Part shown: positions 34,788 through 44,715 of the stretch, piece after piece
How positions within the stretch are numbered: position 1 is the first letter of the stretch
How the letters are laid out: each line of letters starts with the position of its first letter
Source of the DNA: Neofusicoccum parvum
Taxonomy: Eukaryota > Ascomycota > Dothideomycetes > Botryosphaeriales > Botryosphaeriaceae
DNA: 64,000 nucleotides
Direction: 5' to 3'
Assembly: GCA_020912385.1 (NCBI GenBank)
Contig: CP087209.1
Location: 2,666,001 to 2,730,000, forward strand
Notes under the pieces: generated by a model
The model's input: only the letters and a program-made list of their open reading frames with translations
Database searches by the model: none
Told to the model about the DNA's origin: nothing
Made by a program: the position numbers and the translations under genes

Positions 34788-35957
34788 ATGGCAGACACAT
34801 CGCTACTAAGCGACCACGGAAGGCCCGCCCACAGTAACGAGGAGCCCGTAGACGGCACCGGGATCCCGGAGGACGCCAGACATTACCTGCATCACAAGAA
34901 ACAAGCAGCCAGGGGTGCCTTCTACAATGCTCCAGGGCAGATTATTTTGGTCTTCTGCGCCCTGGTATCTGCCGGCTGGATGGTTGCTCTTATTGTCAAA
35001 TCGCCATTGTTACTGCGGGACGCTACCGGCGGCCACAGGTGCATCGACGGTACCTTCCTACCTCAAGACCTCCATAGCACGTACCGTGCCTCGCTACTTT
35101 TTGTCATCAATCTTGGCGCTGGTTCCCTCTCCTTCACTGCCGCGAAGACAATCGATATCGTTTTCGACCTGATCGTTGGCCGCGGCGGCCAAGCCGTCCT
35201 GGCCTACGTTTGCTACCGAGTTTTCACACGCACGCTTTGCTTCTCTATGGAGAAACGGCCGGCGTCTTATGAACTCTATTCCTCCGTAACACTGGCGCCC
35301 GTATCCATGTCCACTCTCGGGGCCATCATAAAAGACTATTTCCGATATCGTCGGCGGGACTTCAGAACTACTTTCACGACAATCGGGTTGACACTGGCGG
35401 GCGTGTACGTGGTAGCTTTTCCAACACTGATCAGTGCGGCAACAGGCTATAGTGCAACATCAGAGCCCGCCGTTGTCCACGATAACGGAACCATCGTGGA
35501 CATTGCATTCCAACAAAAGCGAAACGCTTGGTACAGCAGCAGCAACGGCCTGGAAATCTACTACAACAACACTTATCTGGCAACACATGGAATTTGTCAG
35601 CCCAGGGAAACGTATCGCTGGGGCTGTTCTCTGCTGTTAACCTGCATCATCGCCTTCTTCACGGTGTGTTGGATGGTGATCATCTGGGCGTTGTCGGCGG
35701 ATGCGCACAGGCACAGCTGGTTGGCATGGCATGACCGGCGTGTCGGGCCATACAGGGCTGTTTTGGACCTATCAAAAGCGATCAGGGAAGACCTGGGAGA
35801 AGAGGCGCAATTTCTGTCAAATAGGGAGTTGGAGATGCAGCTGAAGGCTGCTCATGCAGGCATTCGCTTCTCTTTTCTACAGCAGGAGCCTGAAGATGAG
35901 GATTTAGAGCCATATTCGGATGAGCCTGCGGAGCCAAGAGGAAGAAGCAGCCGATGA
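34788..35957 (+). CDS. Multi-pass membrane protein, fungal family, copy 1
   Basis: A single exon of 389 codons opens MADTSLLSDHG after a pyrimidine-rich leader. Four hydrophobic segments can be seen: about residues 49-70 (IILVFCALVSAGWMVALIV), 100-120, 203-225 (TIGLTLAGVYVVAFPTLISA) and 285-307 (LLLTCIIAFFTVCWMVIIWA). Between them are a Lys-Thr-Ile-Asp motif (AAKTIDIVFDLIVGRGGQ), a cytosolic Tyr/Arg-rich loop (DYFRYRRRDF), and an outer loop with Asn glycosylation sites (NGTIV, NNTYL). The tail is acidic. Function unknown; the family is widespread and multi-copy in Pezizomycotina. A clear paralogue lies at 40283. No close domain name can be given. Confidence 0.8.
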   Translation: MADTSLLSDHGRPAHSNEEPVDGTGIPEDARHYLHHKKQAARGAFYNAPGQIILVFCALVSAGWMVALIVKSPLLLRDATGGHRCIDGTFLPQDLHSTYRASLLFVINLGAGSLSFTAAKTIDIVFDLIVGRGGQAVLAYVCYRVFTRTLCFSMEKRPASYELYSSVTLAPVSMSTLGAIIKDYFRYRRRDFRTTFTTIGLTLAGVYVVAFPTLISAATGYSATSEPAVVHDNGTIVDIAFQQKRNAWYSSSNGLEIYYNNTYLATHGICQPRETYRWGCSLLLTCIIAFFTVCWMVIIWALSADAHRHSWLAWHDRRVGPYRAVLDLSKAIREDLGEEAQFLSNRELEMQLKAAHAGIRFSFLQQEPEDEDLEPYSDEPAEPRGRSSR

Positions 35958-36846
35958 TGTAAAGCAATTTTTGACGGTAAAATGCAGCTGGCCGCTGATG
36001 TCGCCATTCCGTCAAGACCTCAGAGAGTATAATGGAGAAACCACGAAATACGAGGTCTTAAGAAATAAAGTCATGCTATAGAAAGTCGAGGAATTTATAC
36101 GGATAGATTCGTGTACCTTTGCTACCGGCATCAACATGACATCTTCTGCTCTGAAGGTGTTGTTCTTCGGACCTCGGGCAGCACATCGTACTGCGGGCAG
36201 ATACGGAGTGAGTCATGCGGGGTAGGTTCCACCACAGATGCTCATCTGGACGCTGAGTCTTCGTTAAAGAGTAATTCACGAACGCCTATTGCTGTTCATT
36301 CCGGGATCGGATATGGCAACATCTTGATTCGCCGCCCGAAACCGGGGCCATGTCTTTCTCAGTCCTTTCTTCCGGACGGGTATGTCAGAACTAAACTCCT
36401 AAAGATGTCCTACCCCGGCTCTCTACAGCAGAGAGCTTGGATCTCAGATTATGAGTCACGATACAATGCTTTCAATGAATGAGGTTTTCTGATGGCGGTC
36501 TTCTCCAATCGTCCATCCACTTCTACTAATTGACAAGTACTCATGCTCAATGGGTACTGTACCCGATATACTTCACCTTTGCGTTCTTTCACTCTCGGCA
36601 AGGTATCTATACACATCACAAGACGCACAAAAATGTGTGGGTCACCACCTTGCAGCTTGCGGGATTTTCTTTTGTATATTAGTTCGATGTCTGCGCCCTT
36701 CGTATCTTAATGCGGGAAGGGGCGTGCACATCGGGTACTTGGCAAGCCACCACTGGCGATACCGGTCTGTATCGAACACATAAGAGGAGCCATCTTTCCA
36801 GAGATGTCCTGAGAACTTGCCAAGTAGTATTACCACTGCAGCGGAT
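35958..36846. other. Intergenic region
   Basis: About 0.9 kb upstream of the MFS gene, somewhat AT-richer than the coding DNA. No gene or motif was recognised. Confidence 0.5.
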
Positions 36847-38622
36847 ATGTCGACAACTACCGTGGAGATGGAAACCATGCCGCAGCAGGCTGCGCCTCCG
36901 GCACCGACTCCGGTTTCTACGGCCGGAGATCTGGACTCAACACCTCTCTTCGCTCGTATTGCAACAAGCCGAAAAATTGCCATCCTCTTTACAACAAGCT
37001 TCATAGCCTTGGCTGCAACCTTCTCCAGCACATCCCTGTTCCCAGCCACAGAGGAGATCGCAGAGCAGTTCGGTACCACCAAGGAGATCATCAACTACTC
37101 CAATGCAGGAATCTTCATTGCAATGGCGCTGTCAAACTTCGTGTGGGGTCCTATCAGTGTGGTAAGTATATTGCCGTGATGAGTAATGCTCAATGCTCAA
37201 CGCTCGATGGTCGACTGACGTATTACCAATATGAAGCTTTTCGGTAGAAAACTTGCCTACAACACAGCAATCGGCGTATACTTCTTGTTTTCGTTAGGTG
37301 CTGCCGTCAGCCATAACTTGAGCAGTTGGGTGGCTCTGCGTATCCTAGCTGCTTTCCAAGCATCCTTCTTCGCGGCTGCGGGGCAGTCTTTGTGTGCCGA
37401 TATTTTCCACCCTGTAGGATGCCACAGCTGCCTCACGTTTCTCCATTCTCACACTTGCACAACAGGCCAACAGAGGGTTAGCGATCGGCATTTTGATGAG
37501 CGGCACTATCACCGGTCCTGCATTGGGTCAGCCCCGCTCCATACCTCAGCCACAAACTCCTCAGTCCACTGAAGTCTGCTCTACAGGTCCCTGCGCTGGC
37601 GGCATCATCGTAACGTATGCTAACTGGCGAGCAATCTTCTACCTCCAGGCCGCTATGGCCGGCTTCGGGCTTGTTTGCGCTCTCCTTTCTATCCCTGAGA
37701 CCACCGAGCCAGCTGCCGAGGTAGGCAACGAGAAGACCATCAAGAGGATACTATCCCAATTCAATCCCATGCGCGCTATCCAGCTCTTGGTTTACCCAAA
37801 CGTGCTCCTGACGGTAAAACAATGTCTCTACTATCCACCGCGAGACTACAACTGACCACTGTGTCAGGATTTCGCCTGCGGTCTCCTGAGCCTTACTATG
37901 TACTCCCTCCTCACCCCGCCGCGCTACCTTATCAACCCTCGCTTCCACCTCACCACACCACTGGTGTCCGGGTTGTTCTATCTTGCTCCCGGCGGTGGCT
38001 TCCTGATCGGCGTCATCGCTGGCGGTCGGTGGGCAGACATAACTGTGAAGAAATGGATGCTGAAGCGCGACGGGCAGCGTCTCGCTCAGGACCGCCTGAA
38101 CAGCGGGATCCTTGCGTTTTTTTTCCTGGTCCCCGTCGCCACGGCTATCTACGGCTGGAGCCTGGAGTTCACGGTTGGAGGGCTGGCGGTGCCGGCGGTT
38201 GCAATGTTCTTCTGTGGGGTTGGGCTCATGGTTGCGTTCACCTGCTTGAACACTTACACTTCTGGTATGGCAGTTCCCTGTCTGCGGTGACGCGAGAGGC
38301 GTGGTGTTGCTGACTGCAGACCAGAGGTTATGCCGGCGAGTCGGACTGAAATCCTGACGGGCAAGTACTTCATTCAGTACTGCTGCGGTGCTGCCGGGAG
38401 TGCAGCCGTGCTTCCGCTCATCAACGGGATTGGAATTGGATTGGTCTCGACAATCAGTAGGTTTTCCCCCGCGGTTCCTGCATTAAAGTTCTGACGCCGA
38501 CCTGGAAAGGCGCTTTTCTCGTTGTGATCGGAGGCGTCATGGTCTTGACTACGGCAAAGTATGGCCAGCGGATGCAACGCTTCGTTGATAAGCTGCGGAA
38601 GACAGCTGCGGAGCGTCGGTAG
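36847..38622 (+). CDS. MFS transporter, DHA1-type
   Basis: Seven exons: 36847-37161, 37237-37413, 37466-37526, 37587-37813, 37868-38264, 38325-38456 and 38489-38622, giving 480 residues and about 12 membrane spans. The first ATG in frame is at 36847 (MSTTTVEMETM). Visible MFS features: ATEEIAEQFGTTKEIINYSN in span 1-2, GPIS followed by LFGRKLAYN (motif A), WVALRILAAFQASFFAA, and GILMSGTITGPALGPCAGG (motif C of proton antiporters). The layout is that of 12-span drug:H+ antiporters (DHA1). The substrate cannot be read from the sequence. All exon phases agree, so the gene appears intact. Introns are 32-75 bp; the last is the shortest (32 bp) and is less certain. Confidence 0.88.
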
Positions 38623-39171
38623 GAGGATGGAAAGAACCAGCGCGCTTCTCACAGCTTTGCTTGCGTATAGGTGGTGGGTGTTCACGGAAGGTGGTAGAAT
38701 GGATGCTGCGATGTCGCCGCGTTCGAGACGCTAAAACTACATGACTGCGAGTTCACAGTCCTTCCGGTGACAGGCGCCGGTGTGGACGATGGAGTGGCCT
38801 TGCTCTGAGTCTGAGCTGCAAGAAGACGCGGACGTAGAACGATAGCGAGGGATTGGGCTTCTGTCGAGGGCAGCGGCGAGGGGCGCAAGCTCACAGTTTG
38901 ATGCCACGGGAGCCGAAGTTCCTTCTGTTTGGGGCGCTGCTGCTTTGCGTGCGAGAATCAGGCAGTGGTGACGGGTGTGCTGCGACCGCGCTAGCGCAAG
39001 GCAGGCTAGCGCCCCGCTCGGACGGCGTTCACTTCACTCGACTGCCACCTCTTCCTGCCCCGCCATAAGCACACTCCACCCAGACATCATCGACCGAACC
39101 CTCGAGCCAGCACCGCACCGCCGCTTCGAGCACCCATCCCCCCCGCCGCACGAGAAGCTCCAGCCGAGTTC
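38623..39171. other. Intergenic, MFS to eIF1
   Basis: The 549 bp end in a pyrimidine-rich, CCGCC-containing leader just before the eIF1 start, typical of highly expressed fungal genes. No other structure was seen. Confidence 0.5.
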
Positions 39172-39710
39172 ATGACCACACAAGACATCCAGAACCTCAA
39201 GTCATTTGATCCGTTCGCGGAGGCAGATGAGGAAAGCGGCGAGGCCAAGGGGCAGAGCCAGAACTACATCCACATTCGCATCCAGCGTACGTGCCCCGCA
39301 TCTCCGCGCCCAGTGCAGCCGCCTGTCCTGTCGCGTCGCCCCGCCCCGCTCCGCCCTGCTCCGCAGCTTCGCACTGCCCCGCGCGCCGCACAAGGCTGAC
39401 TGAGACCCGCAGAGCGCAATGGTCGCAAGACCTTGACCACCGTCCAGGGCTTGCCCAAGAAGTTCGACCAGAAGAAAATCCTCAAGGTCATCAAGAAGAA
39501 GTTCGCCTGCAATGGCACCATCGTCAACGACTCGGAGATGGGCGAGGTGATCCAGCTCCAGGGCGACCAGCGCAAGGATGTCCAGGACTTCCTCATCGAC
39601 AAGAAGGAGGGACTGGAGCTAGATGCCAAGACCATCAAGGTGAGCACCCCGCCCGCTTTTGCAGCCTGGGCCGCATGGCTGACGCAGAACCTCAGGTCCA
39701 CGGTTTCTAA
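39172..39710 (+). CDS. SUI1: Translation initiation factor eIF1 (SUI1)
   Basis: Three exons, 39172-39286, 39413-39639 and 39696-39710, give 118 residues. The last exon encodes only VHGF and stop. The sequence is almost canonical: IQNLKSFDPFAEADEESG, then YIHIRIQ|QRNGRKTLTTVQG, FACNGTIV, MGEVIQLQGDQR, and the end IKVHGF. Known role: binds the 40S subunit near the P site, keeps the scanning complex open and enforces AUG selection. Length is normal (yeast 108). The first intron has a GTACGT donor and the second GTGAGC. Confidence 0.97.
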
Positions 39711-40282
39711 GCTATCTACACCGCGCCGCGTCCCGCCCGGCACCCCATCATCGTTGATGATCGCCCGGTCCGGATGCTCCATCTGGCTTCCTCTCCATAC
39801 CAGTCGCGAGACATGATTCGGGGTTGCGCAGCCAGGCTTGCAATGGGGCGGGCATTGGTACATTTCGGATGACTTACGACTCTACTTCCGGTACTGCTTT
39901 TCTGCATTGCTTTCGATGTGCGGGGAGAAGGAAGGGCAGCAGCAATCGCGTATTAAGGCTGGGATAGAATGCAGCTTTTCATCCTCATGCTTCCGCCCGT
40001 TCACGCTTGAACTTTGATCATTGATATCCGTCGCACTTTATAGCAAGACTCGCTTCTGCTAATCAATGGCAGGAAACGTTGATCCTAGAGTTTCTGCAAT
40101 TTTCGATCAGTTTTACCGCCGTCATCTGCGCCTGTTGGACTGCTCGACCCATGCCGGCGTGGATCTGAGTTTCAAAAGCCTGTTCTCTGCTGTGCCGCAC
40201 TTTGGCCCCCAGTTTGATCTGCACCTACAGTGTACTTAGAGCACACCGCTGCCACTTCTTGTGATAGCCAAACCCTCTCGCC
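39711..40282. other. Intergenic region
   Basis: The 572 bp hold the eIF1 3' UTR and the promoter of the next membrane-protein gene. CTTTATAGCA near 40036 could be a TATA element. Confidence 0.5.
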
Positions 40283-41394
40283 ATGACCAGTGCTACCTAT
40301 AGTAGGATTGAGCAGAAGCCGATCGGGGGCACACCAGGTGGCTCATCTTCTAACCAGACTAACCATCGTGCCAACGCCGCATCCGCCACTGCGAGAACGG
40401 GTTTCAAGGGCCACGCCTTCACGGTTGCTGTTCTTTTGGCATTTGGGCCATTGCCTCTAGTGCTGTATTTCAGCGTAGTTGCCAACCCCTTCACGCCGAA
40501 ACCCGTGGTGTGCGGTAGGCGCAAGACCTTTCTCTACGGGGAAGATGACGTAGCATCCAAGACCACCGGCGCCCAGAGCATCTTCACCATCGGCCACGTT
40601 CCATCGCAGGCCTTGCCCTTCTGGCTGGCCAAGCTCATCGACACCGCCTGGGACCTTTTCGTCGCACGCGGCATGCAGTTCCTCGCAAGCGCCATCAGCT
40701 ACGTAGCCCTCTCCAACTCGCTACTCCGTCCCATTGAGTCCTCGCCTGTCCCCTATCGCACCTTCGCAGGCATTTCTGTTAATGGCGCCTCGGCTAGGAC
40801 TGTCATATCGCTACTCCAAGACCTTAGTCGCCATTCGCGGCAGCGCACTGCCTTTCTCTTCGCTTTCAGCGCGCTCGCCATCGTCTATGTCTTGGCCGTT
40901 CCGACTCTCCTTTCCACCATGACGGGCTATATTAGCTCGTCCTCTGCCTTCGTCAAGGTGCCTGAAACCGATCAGTTTGTGTCCTACGAGAGCTTTGTGA
41001 TCGGATCCTCCTGGGACGGCCTCTCCGGCGTAGCAAACGGTACTTGCGTTTCGAACAAGGTTGTCGGCCCCATCGATGACCGGGCCCAGACACAAGTAAC
41101 GAACTGTAACTCTGGCCTTGTCTCTATCTGTGTTTCGCTCACGTGGTTCTAGGCAACTCGACCTGCTGGACCAACTACAACAGCGGCCTCGAAGGCGCGA
41201 TCTCAAGTTGCAGGAGGAACGGCTGGAAAGGTTGTGTGGCAAAGGCACGGGAGATACACCAAAACGACGGCGACGGTCACCAACTTCATTGGGTTCTGGT
41301 GCGTGGAGCCTGCCAATGCAAGACCCGTGCAGGCCGAACGGGAGGTATTTGCTCATTTGAGTGTGATCCTAAGCTTCGGCCCTGCCCACACTAA
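40283..41394 (+). CDS. Multi-pass membrane protein, family copy 2, C-terminus eroded?
   Basis: The model has two exons, 40283-41105 and 41153-41394 (354 residues), joined as TNC|NSTCWTNYNSG. It matches copy 1 in order and spacing: a first span (VAVLLAFGPLPLVLYFSVVA), then AKLIDTAWDLFVARGMQFLA against AKTIDIVFDLIVGRGGQAVL, the Arg-rich loop, and FSALAIVYVLAVPTLLSTMT against LTLAGVYVVAFPTLISAATG. After the outer loop, copy 1 has a Trp-Gly motif and a last membrane span; here the reading continues through a polar stretch to a stop with no span in any frame that I could find. The 3' end may be degenerate, or an exon was missed. Function unknown. Confidence 0.65.
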
Positions 41395-41575
41395 CTTCTT
41401 GCATGGCAGGGCATCGTCTCTTGTTGCTGTAGTTTCGACGTAGCCTCGTCAACTTTCTTTCTGCAGACATCAATCTTTTCGATGCCGCTTCGCAGCGGGG
41501 TGTCTGTGCTGAGTCGCCAAAAGGAGTAACTGCGGTGGAAGCCCGGGACTCGATGGCCCACAACCAAAAGCAAAG

Positions 41576-41584
41576 AAAAAAAAA
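41576..41584 (-). terminator. RNA polymerase III terminator of 5S gene
   Basis: A run of about nine T on the minus strand follows the 3' end of the 5S rRNA at once. This is the standard pol III stop. Confidence 0.85.
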
Positions 41585-41704
41585 ACGTACAACAGCCAGG
41601 ATTCCCCAATGGTCACCCACTTGAGTACTAATTGGCCGGTTTGCAGCTTGAGTATCGGCTGAGCGGACGGGAAGCCCTATATTCTGCGACCTATGGTCGT
41701 ACGT
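41585..41704 (-). rRNA. 5S ribosomal RNA
   Basis: About 120 nt on the minus strand. The 5' end ACGTACGACCATA pairs perfectly with the 3' end TGTTGTACGT (helix I). Between them are hallmark 5S blocks: AGGGCTTCCCGTCCGCTCAG and the box C region GTGGGTGACCA followed by GGGAATCC. Compared with the usual filamentous-ascomycete gene, helix I carries a compensatory pair (ACGTAC/GTACGT for ACATAC/GTATGT), while helix II (GGTCGCAG against CTGCAAACC) is imperfect. So the gene could be an active variant or a lightly decayed copy. Dispersed single 5S genes, as in Neurospora, are normal in Pezizomycotina. It lies just 3' of the shortened membrane-protein gene, on the other strand. Confidence 0.88.
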
Positions 41705-41885
41705 GGAAGCTGGCGGTGGGCGCTGTGTTTATATCGTGTAAACTTGGCGTACCTGCAGCGGAATTGGACGGTCCACTACAATTCCACACCGGGTGGATGC
41801 TTCGGGCCTCCACGAAAGTTTACCACTATTTGCCACTATCTCGACGGGCTTCTACAACCGAAACAGCAATGGGCCTTCCCGCACA

Positions 41886-42740
41886 CTACTCATCAAGCTT
41901 GACGCAGATACATTCCTCGCCATTCTCCTCTTCCACAGCCTCCATCTCCTCCAGGTCAAAGTCATCGCCCCCTGCATCGGCATCTGAAAGACCCAGAAAT
42001 TCAACCGCCTGGTTGTCCTGTACATGTTGCTCCTTGCTGGGATCATCAAAGCCGAAGAAATCCCCATCCCGGAACTGCTTATGCTCCACTTCACCCGTCT
42101 TCTTCACTTTGATCTCGCGCAGCTGAAAAGCAAACACAAAATCGTCCGCATCATCGAAGCCGACCGTAGTCCCGCTATTCCCTCGCACCTCAAGCTGCGG
42201 TCCCGCGCCTACCGGCACACCCCAGGGCGTCCCGTCCACCCCCAGACTCCCGTCGAAGCTGCGCTTCTGCATGTAGGCTGTGAATCCTTTCGCGCCTGTA
42301 GCGATCTTGACACCTGTGATCATGTACACTTTCTCCCGGAACTTAGTCCGCAAGATGAACTTGCTGACTTCATCTTTCTGGACCTCTGCCTCGATGAAAG
42401 CCGCGGACGGGTTGAAAGTGCATGTGCGCATGTTGCGGACGGACCACTGCTGGTTGATACCGCGCGCCCAGCCGATGTTGGCATCGCCACCGGCGCCGAC
42501 GAGCAGCTGGCAGAAGGATGCCCAGATCCCAACACGCCCACCTTTGGTCCGCCCGTTATGCAGCGTCCAGTTTTGCGCGTTGTGGGTGGAGATGGCCTCG
42601 GCAGGGACGAGCGGGGTATTCAAGGGCTCGTCGGGGAGGTCTGGGGACACGACGATGTTTCCAAGAGAAATGCTGCCGTCGGGAGGGCAATCTCGCGTTG
42701 GCGCGAAGATCCAACGATGTGGCGGCTTAACAGGAGCCAT
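41886..42740 (-). CDS. FAPTRDCPPDG-family cytosolic protein, function unknown
   Basis: A single exon of 284 codons starts at the ATG 42740. There is no signal peptide or membrane span. The N-terminus has the signature WIFAPTRDCPPDGSISLGNI (residues 10-29), which I recognise from many uncharacterised proteins of filamentous fungi. The middle is beta-rich with KFREKVYMITGVKIATGAK and, near residue 205, DDFVFAFQLREIKVKKTGE. The last 37 residues are strongly acidic (DDFDLEEMEAVEEENGEE) and may be a separate tail. No domain name can be given. Such proteins are often encoded in accessory regions, and here a subtilase gene is two genes away. A pore-forming or gasdermin-like role is only a hypothesis. 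Confidence 0.78.
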   Translation of the reverse strand: MAPVKPPHRWIFAPTRDCPPDGSISLGNIVVSPDLPDEPLNTPLVPAEAISTHNAQNWTLHNGRTKGGRVGIWASFCQLLVGAGGDANIGWARGINQQWSVRNMRTCTFNPSAAFIEAEVQKDEVSKFILRTKFREKVYMITGVKIATGAKGFTAYMQKRSFDGSLGVDGTPWGVPVGAGPQLEVRGNSGTTVGFDDADDFVFAFQLREIKVKKTGEVEHKQFRDGDFFGFDDPSKEQHVQDNQAVEFLGLSDADAGGDDFDLEEMEAVEEENGEECICVKLDE

Positions 42741-43128
42741 TCCTGGGTGTGAATCGAGGTCTGTTGGGATTGAACAGTGCGTGGCTTCGGACGAGGCTGA
42801 GCCCAGTCATTGCGAAGGCGGGCTTCATGCAGCCCCAAGAGCGCCTTTGTCAGCATGCCCACAATGAAGAAATCAAGGGGCCGTAGCTTTAATAATACGA
42901 TTACATCATTGATGGTAATTATGTCCTGCAGCAGCACCGATGATGGGTGTCTTTGGAAAAGTGATGTTAAAGACGGACACAAAGCCCAATAGAAGCGTGG
43001 GCAGTCTAAGTATGCGCTTGGATGAATTCCCAATTGATCAAACGTGTATGAATCTACCATTCCAGGCTTTTCCAGAGTACCAAAACAATATGACTCCCCT
43101 CACGAAGTTTGTGGAATATCTCGCCAAA
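42741..43128. other. Intergenic region
   Basis: The 388 bp between two minus-strand genes include an AT-richer stretch (42880-42960), the likely promoter of the FAPTRDCPPDG-family gene. Nothing else was seen. Confidence 0.5.
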
Positions 43129-44715
43129 TCATTGGTTATCTATCTCGTGGTCATTCCGGTTGAACTCCTCCTGATCCCACCCTGTGTCTTGACGAATTTC
43201 TACTCCAAAATGATAATCAGTTTCTATTGTTGTCCTTGCCGCTCCGCGGCCTATTCTTCTTCTCCGGCTAAATCTATTCCTCTCTCGAGCGACATCCGAA
43301 GGCGCGAAAAGTATTTGTGCTCTTCTCAATAAGGAGTTAAACAAGCCTCCGCCATTGTCGGGAGATACTTCTCGTGCCCTGTAGTCCCGCGTAACTTGGG
43401 GTATCGCGCCGTGCGGGCTGAGGTTTGGTACTTGAGAAGCCCCTCTCATCTGTAATTGAATTATCTCCATAGCTTGTCGTAGTCGGTTCGCGCGCACTTG
43501 CCAGTTACGCTGTTGGTATGTCTCCAAATGGACGGCGCGGCGTAAAAACGTCGCTTGAAGCTCCAACATTTGTTCAATTACGGCTTGGTCATCTCGATAA
43601 CGAGCATAGAATTCTTCCGCCAATCGGTAGGTCTGTTCGACTGTTTCTATTTCCACTTGTTCTTCTGTCTCGGTTTGCTCTCTGGTGGCTTGATCCTGGT
43701 TAAGTTGACTTCCCGGATCATTTTGTCTCGCTGCCTGGCGTGGTCTTGGAAGGTTCACCGGAGCTCGCGTGTGTATGACTGTAGGTTGACTATTCCTCTG
43801 CTGGGGTCTCCTAATGCCTCGTCTTGCAGTTTGCTGTCCCAAAAGATTCTCTACAGCATGTGGTACACGTTCACTTGCTTCTCTTTCTCTCTGTGCTCTT
43901 GTAGCACCTTGCTGGGTAGTCTCTTCCGCTTGTAGCCTTTCAGCTTCTTGCCGAGTAGTCTCTTCCACACGAACCCTCTCAGCTTCTTGTCGAGCAAGCT
44001 CTTCTGCCTGTAGTCTTTCTTCTTCCAGTCGAGCAGTCTCTTCCGCCTGAGCGATGGCCTGCACCCGCGCAGCTTCTTCTCTCGCGGCTTGTTCTCTTGC
44101 GGCTTGTTCTATTGCAGCTTGTTCTATTGCAGCTTGTTCTCTTGCAGCTTGTTCTCTTGCAGCTTGTTCTCTTGCGGCTTGTTCTCTTGCGGCTTGTTCT
44201 CTTGCGGCCTGTTCTCTTTCAACCTGTTCTCTCAAGGCCTGGTCTCTGACCGCTTGCTCGACTGCGGCCTGGTCTGCTATTGCCTGCTCTCTTGCCGTAT
44301 TTTCTGCAGCTACTCGGACTTGCTCAACCCATGGCTGTCCTTGGGGCCATGTTTCTGGGGGCGGTGAATTCAATGGAGACACATTCGGACTCCATGGTGG
44401 GGTGCGCTTCTTTCTATAACGCTTCCAGCAGCAAAAGTGTAAGAAGAGCCCAAAGGATACAAGAAGGAGCAGCGAGCCGATGATGATGCCGCCTTCTTGT
44501 GCGTTCGACAAACCAGGGTGTTCCTCAATTAGTGGAACTCCTGCGACAGTGGTCGTCACTTGTGGGATAAGAGGGACCGTGGAAATGCAATTGGAGGCCG
44601 TATGAGTTGTGTTGTACCTTCCAGTAGTAAAGATAAGAGACGAGGCTGAAGTGGTTGGGATGCCTGCGATCCACACAGACCCTGGCTCGCGCGGAGCAGC
44701 GGTAATGACGGGCAT
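43129..44715 (-). CDS. Single-pass membrane protein with AREQA tandem repeats
   Basis: The open frame from the first ATG (44715) encodes 528 residues; the frame stays open to about 45009 without an ATG, so a missed upstream exon is possible. Residues 1-74 are Thr/Ser/Pro-rich with NTT sites and look extracellular. One span lies at about 75-97 (GGIIIGSLLLLVSFGLFLHF), followed by Cys-Cys and basic residues (KRYRKKR), which suits an outside-N, inside-C topology. The cytosolic part has a long Glu/Arg/Gln/Ala coiled coil with about nine copies of the five-residue unit AREQA, then a second helical part and a basic stretch (RERNRFSRRRRIGRG). Function unknown; the plan recalls fungal wall-stress sensors, but no WSC domain is present. 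It is divergent from the subtilase-fusion gene. Confidence 0.7.
   Translation of the reverse strand: MPVITAAPREPGSVWIAGIPTTSASSLIFTTGRYNTTHTASNCISTVPLIPQVTTTVAGVPLIEEHPGLSNAQEGGIIIGSLLLLVSFGLFLHFCCWKRYRKKRTPPWSPNVSPLNSPPPETWPQGQPWVEQVRVAAENTAREQAIADQAAVEQAVRDQALREQVEREQAAREQAAREQAAREQAAREQAAREQAAIEQAAIEQAAREQAAREEAARVQAIAQAEETARLEEERLQAEELARQEAERVRVEETTRQEAERLQAEETTQQGATRAQREREASERVPHAVENLLGQQTARRGIRRPQQRNSQPTVIHTRAPVNLPRPRQAARQNDPGSQLNQDQATREQTETEEQVEIETVEQTYRLAEEFYARYRDDQAVIEQMLELQATFLRRAVHLETYQQRNWQVRANRLRQAMEIIQLQMRGASQVPNLSPHGAIPQVTRDYRAREVSPDNGGGLFNSLLRRAQILFAPSDVARERNRFSRRRRIGRGAARTTIETDYHFGVEIRQDTGWDQEEFNRNDHEIDNQ
44085..44220. repeat. 15-bp coding minisatellite (AREQA repeat)
   Basis: About nine tandem 15-bp units, plus-strand form GCTTGTTCTCTTGCG, with single-base variants (CTATT for CTCTT; GCA for GCG). 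Each unit encodes five residues, so copy-number change keeps the frame. Adjacent units are nearly identical, suggesting recent expansion. Confidence 0.9.

Noticed and set aside
36847..38622. MFS gene as pseudogene because of frame breaks
   Set aside because: All breaks are explained by six GT..AG introns with consistent phases, giving 480 uninterrupted residues.
41886..42740. Direct annotation of the 284-residue protein as gasdermin
   Set aside because: No gasdermin motif could be recognised by eye; only context suggests it, so it is kept as a hypothesis.
43300..44450. Plus-strand Cys/Ser/Leu-rich frames opposite the AREQA region
   Set aside because: They are complements of the 15-bp coding repeat; the minus-strand frame is far longer and has a sensible membrane topology.
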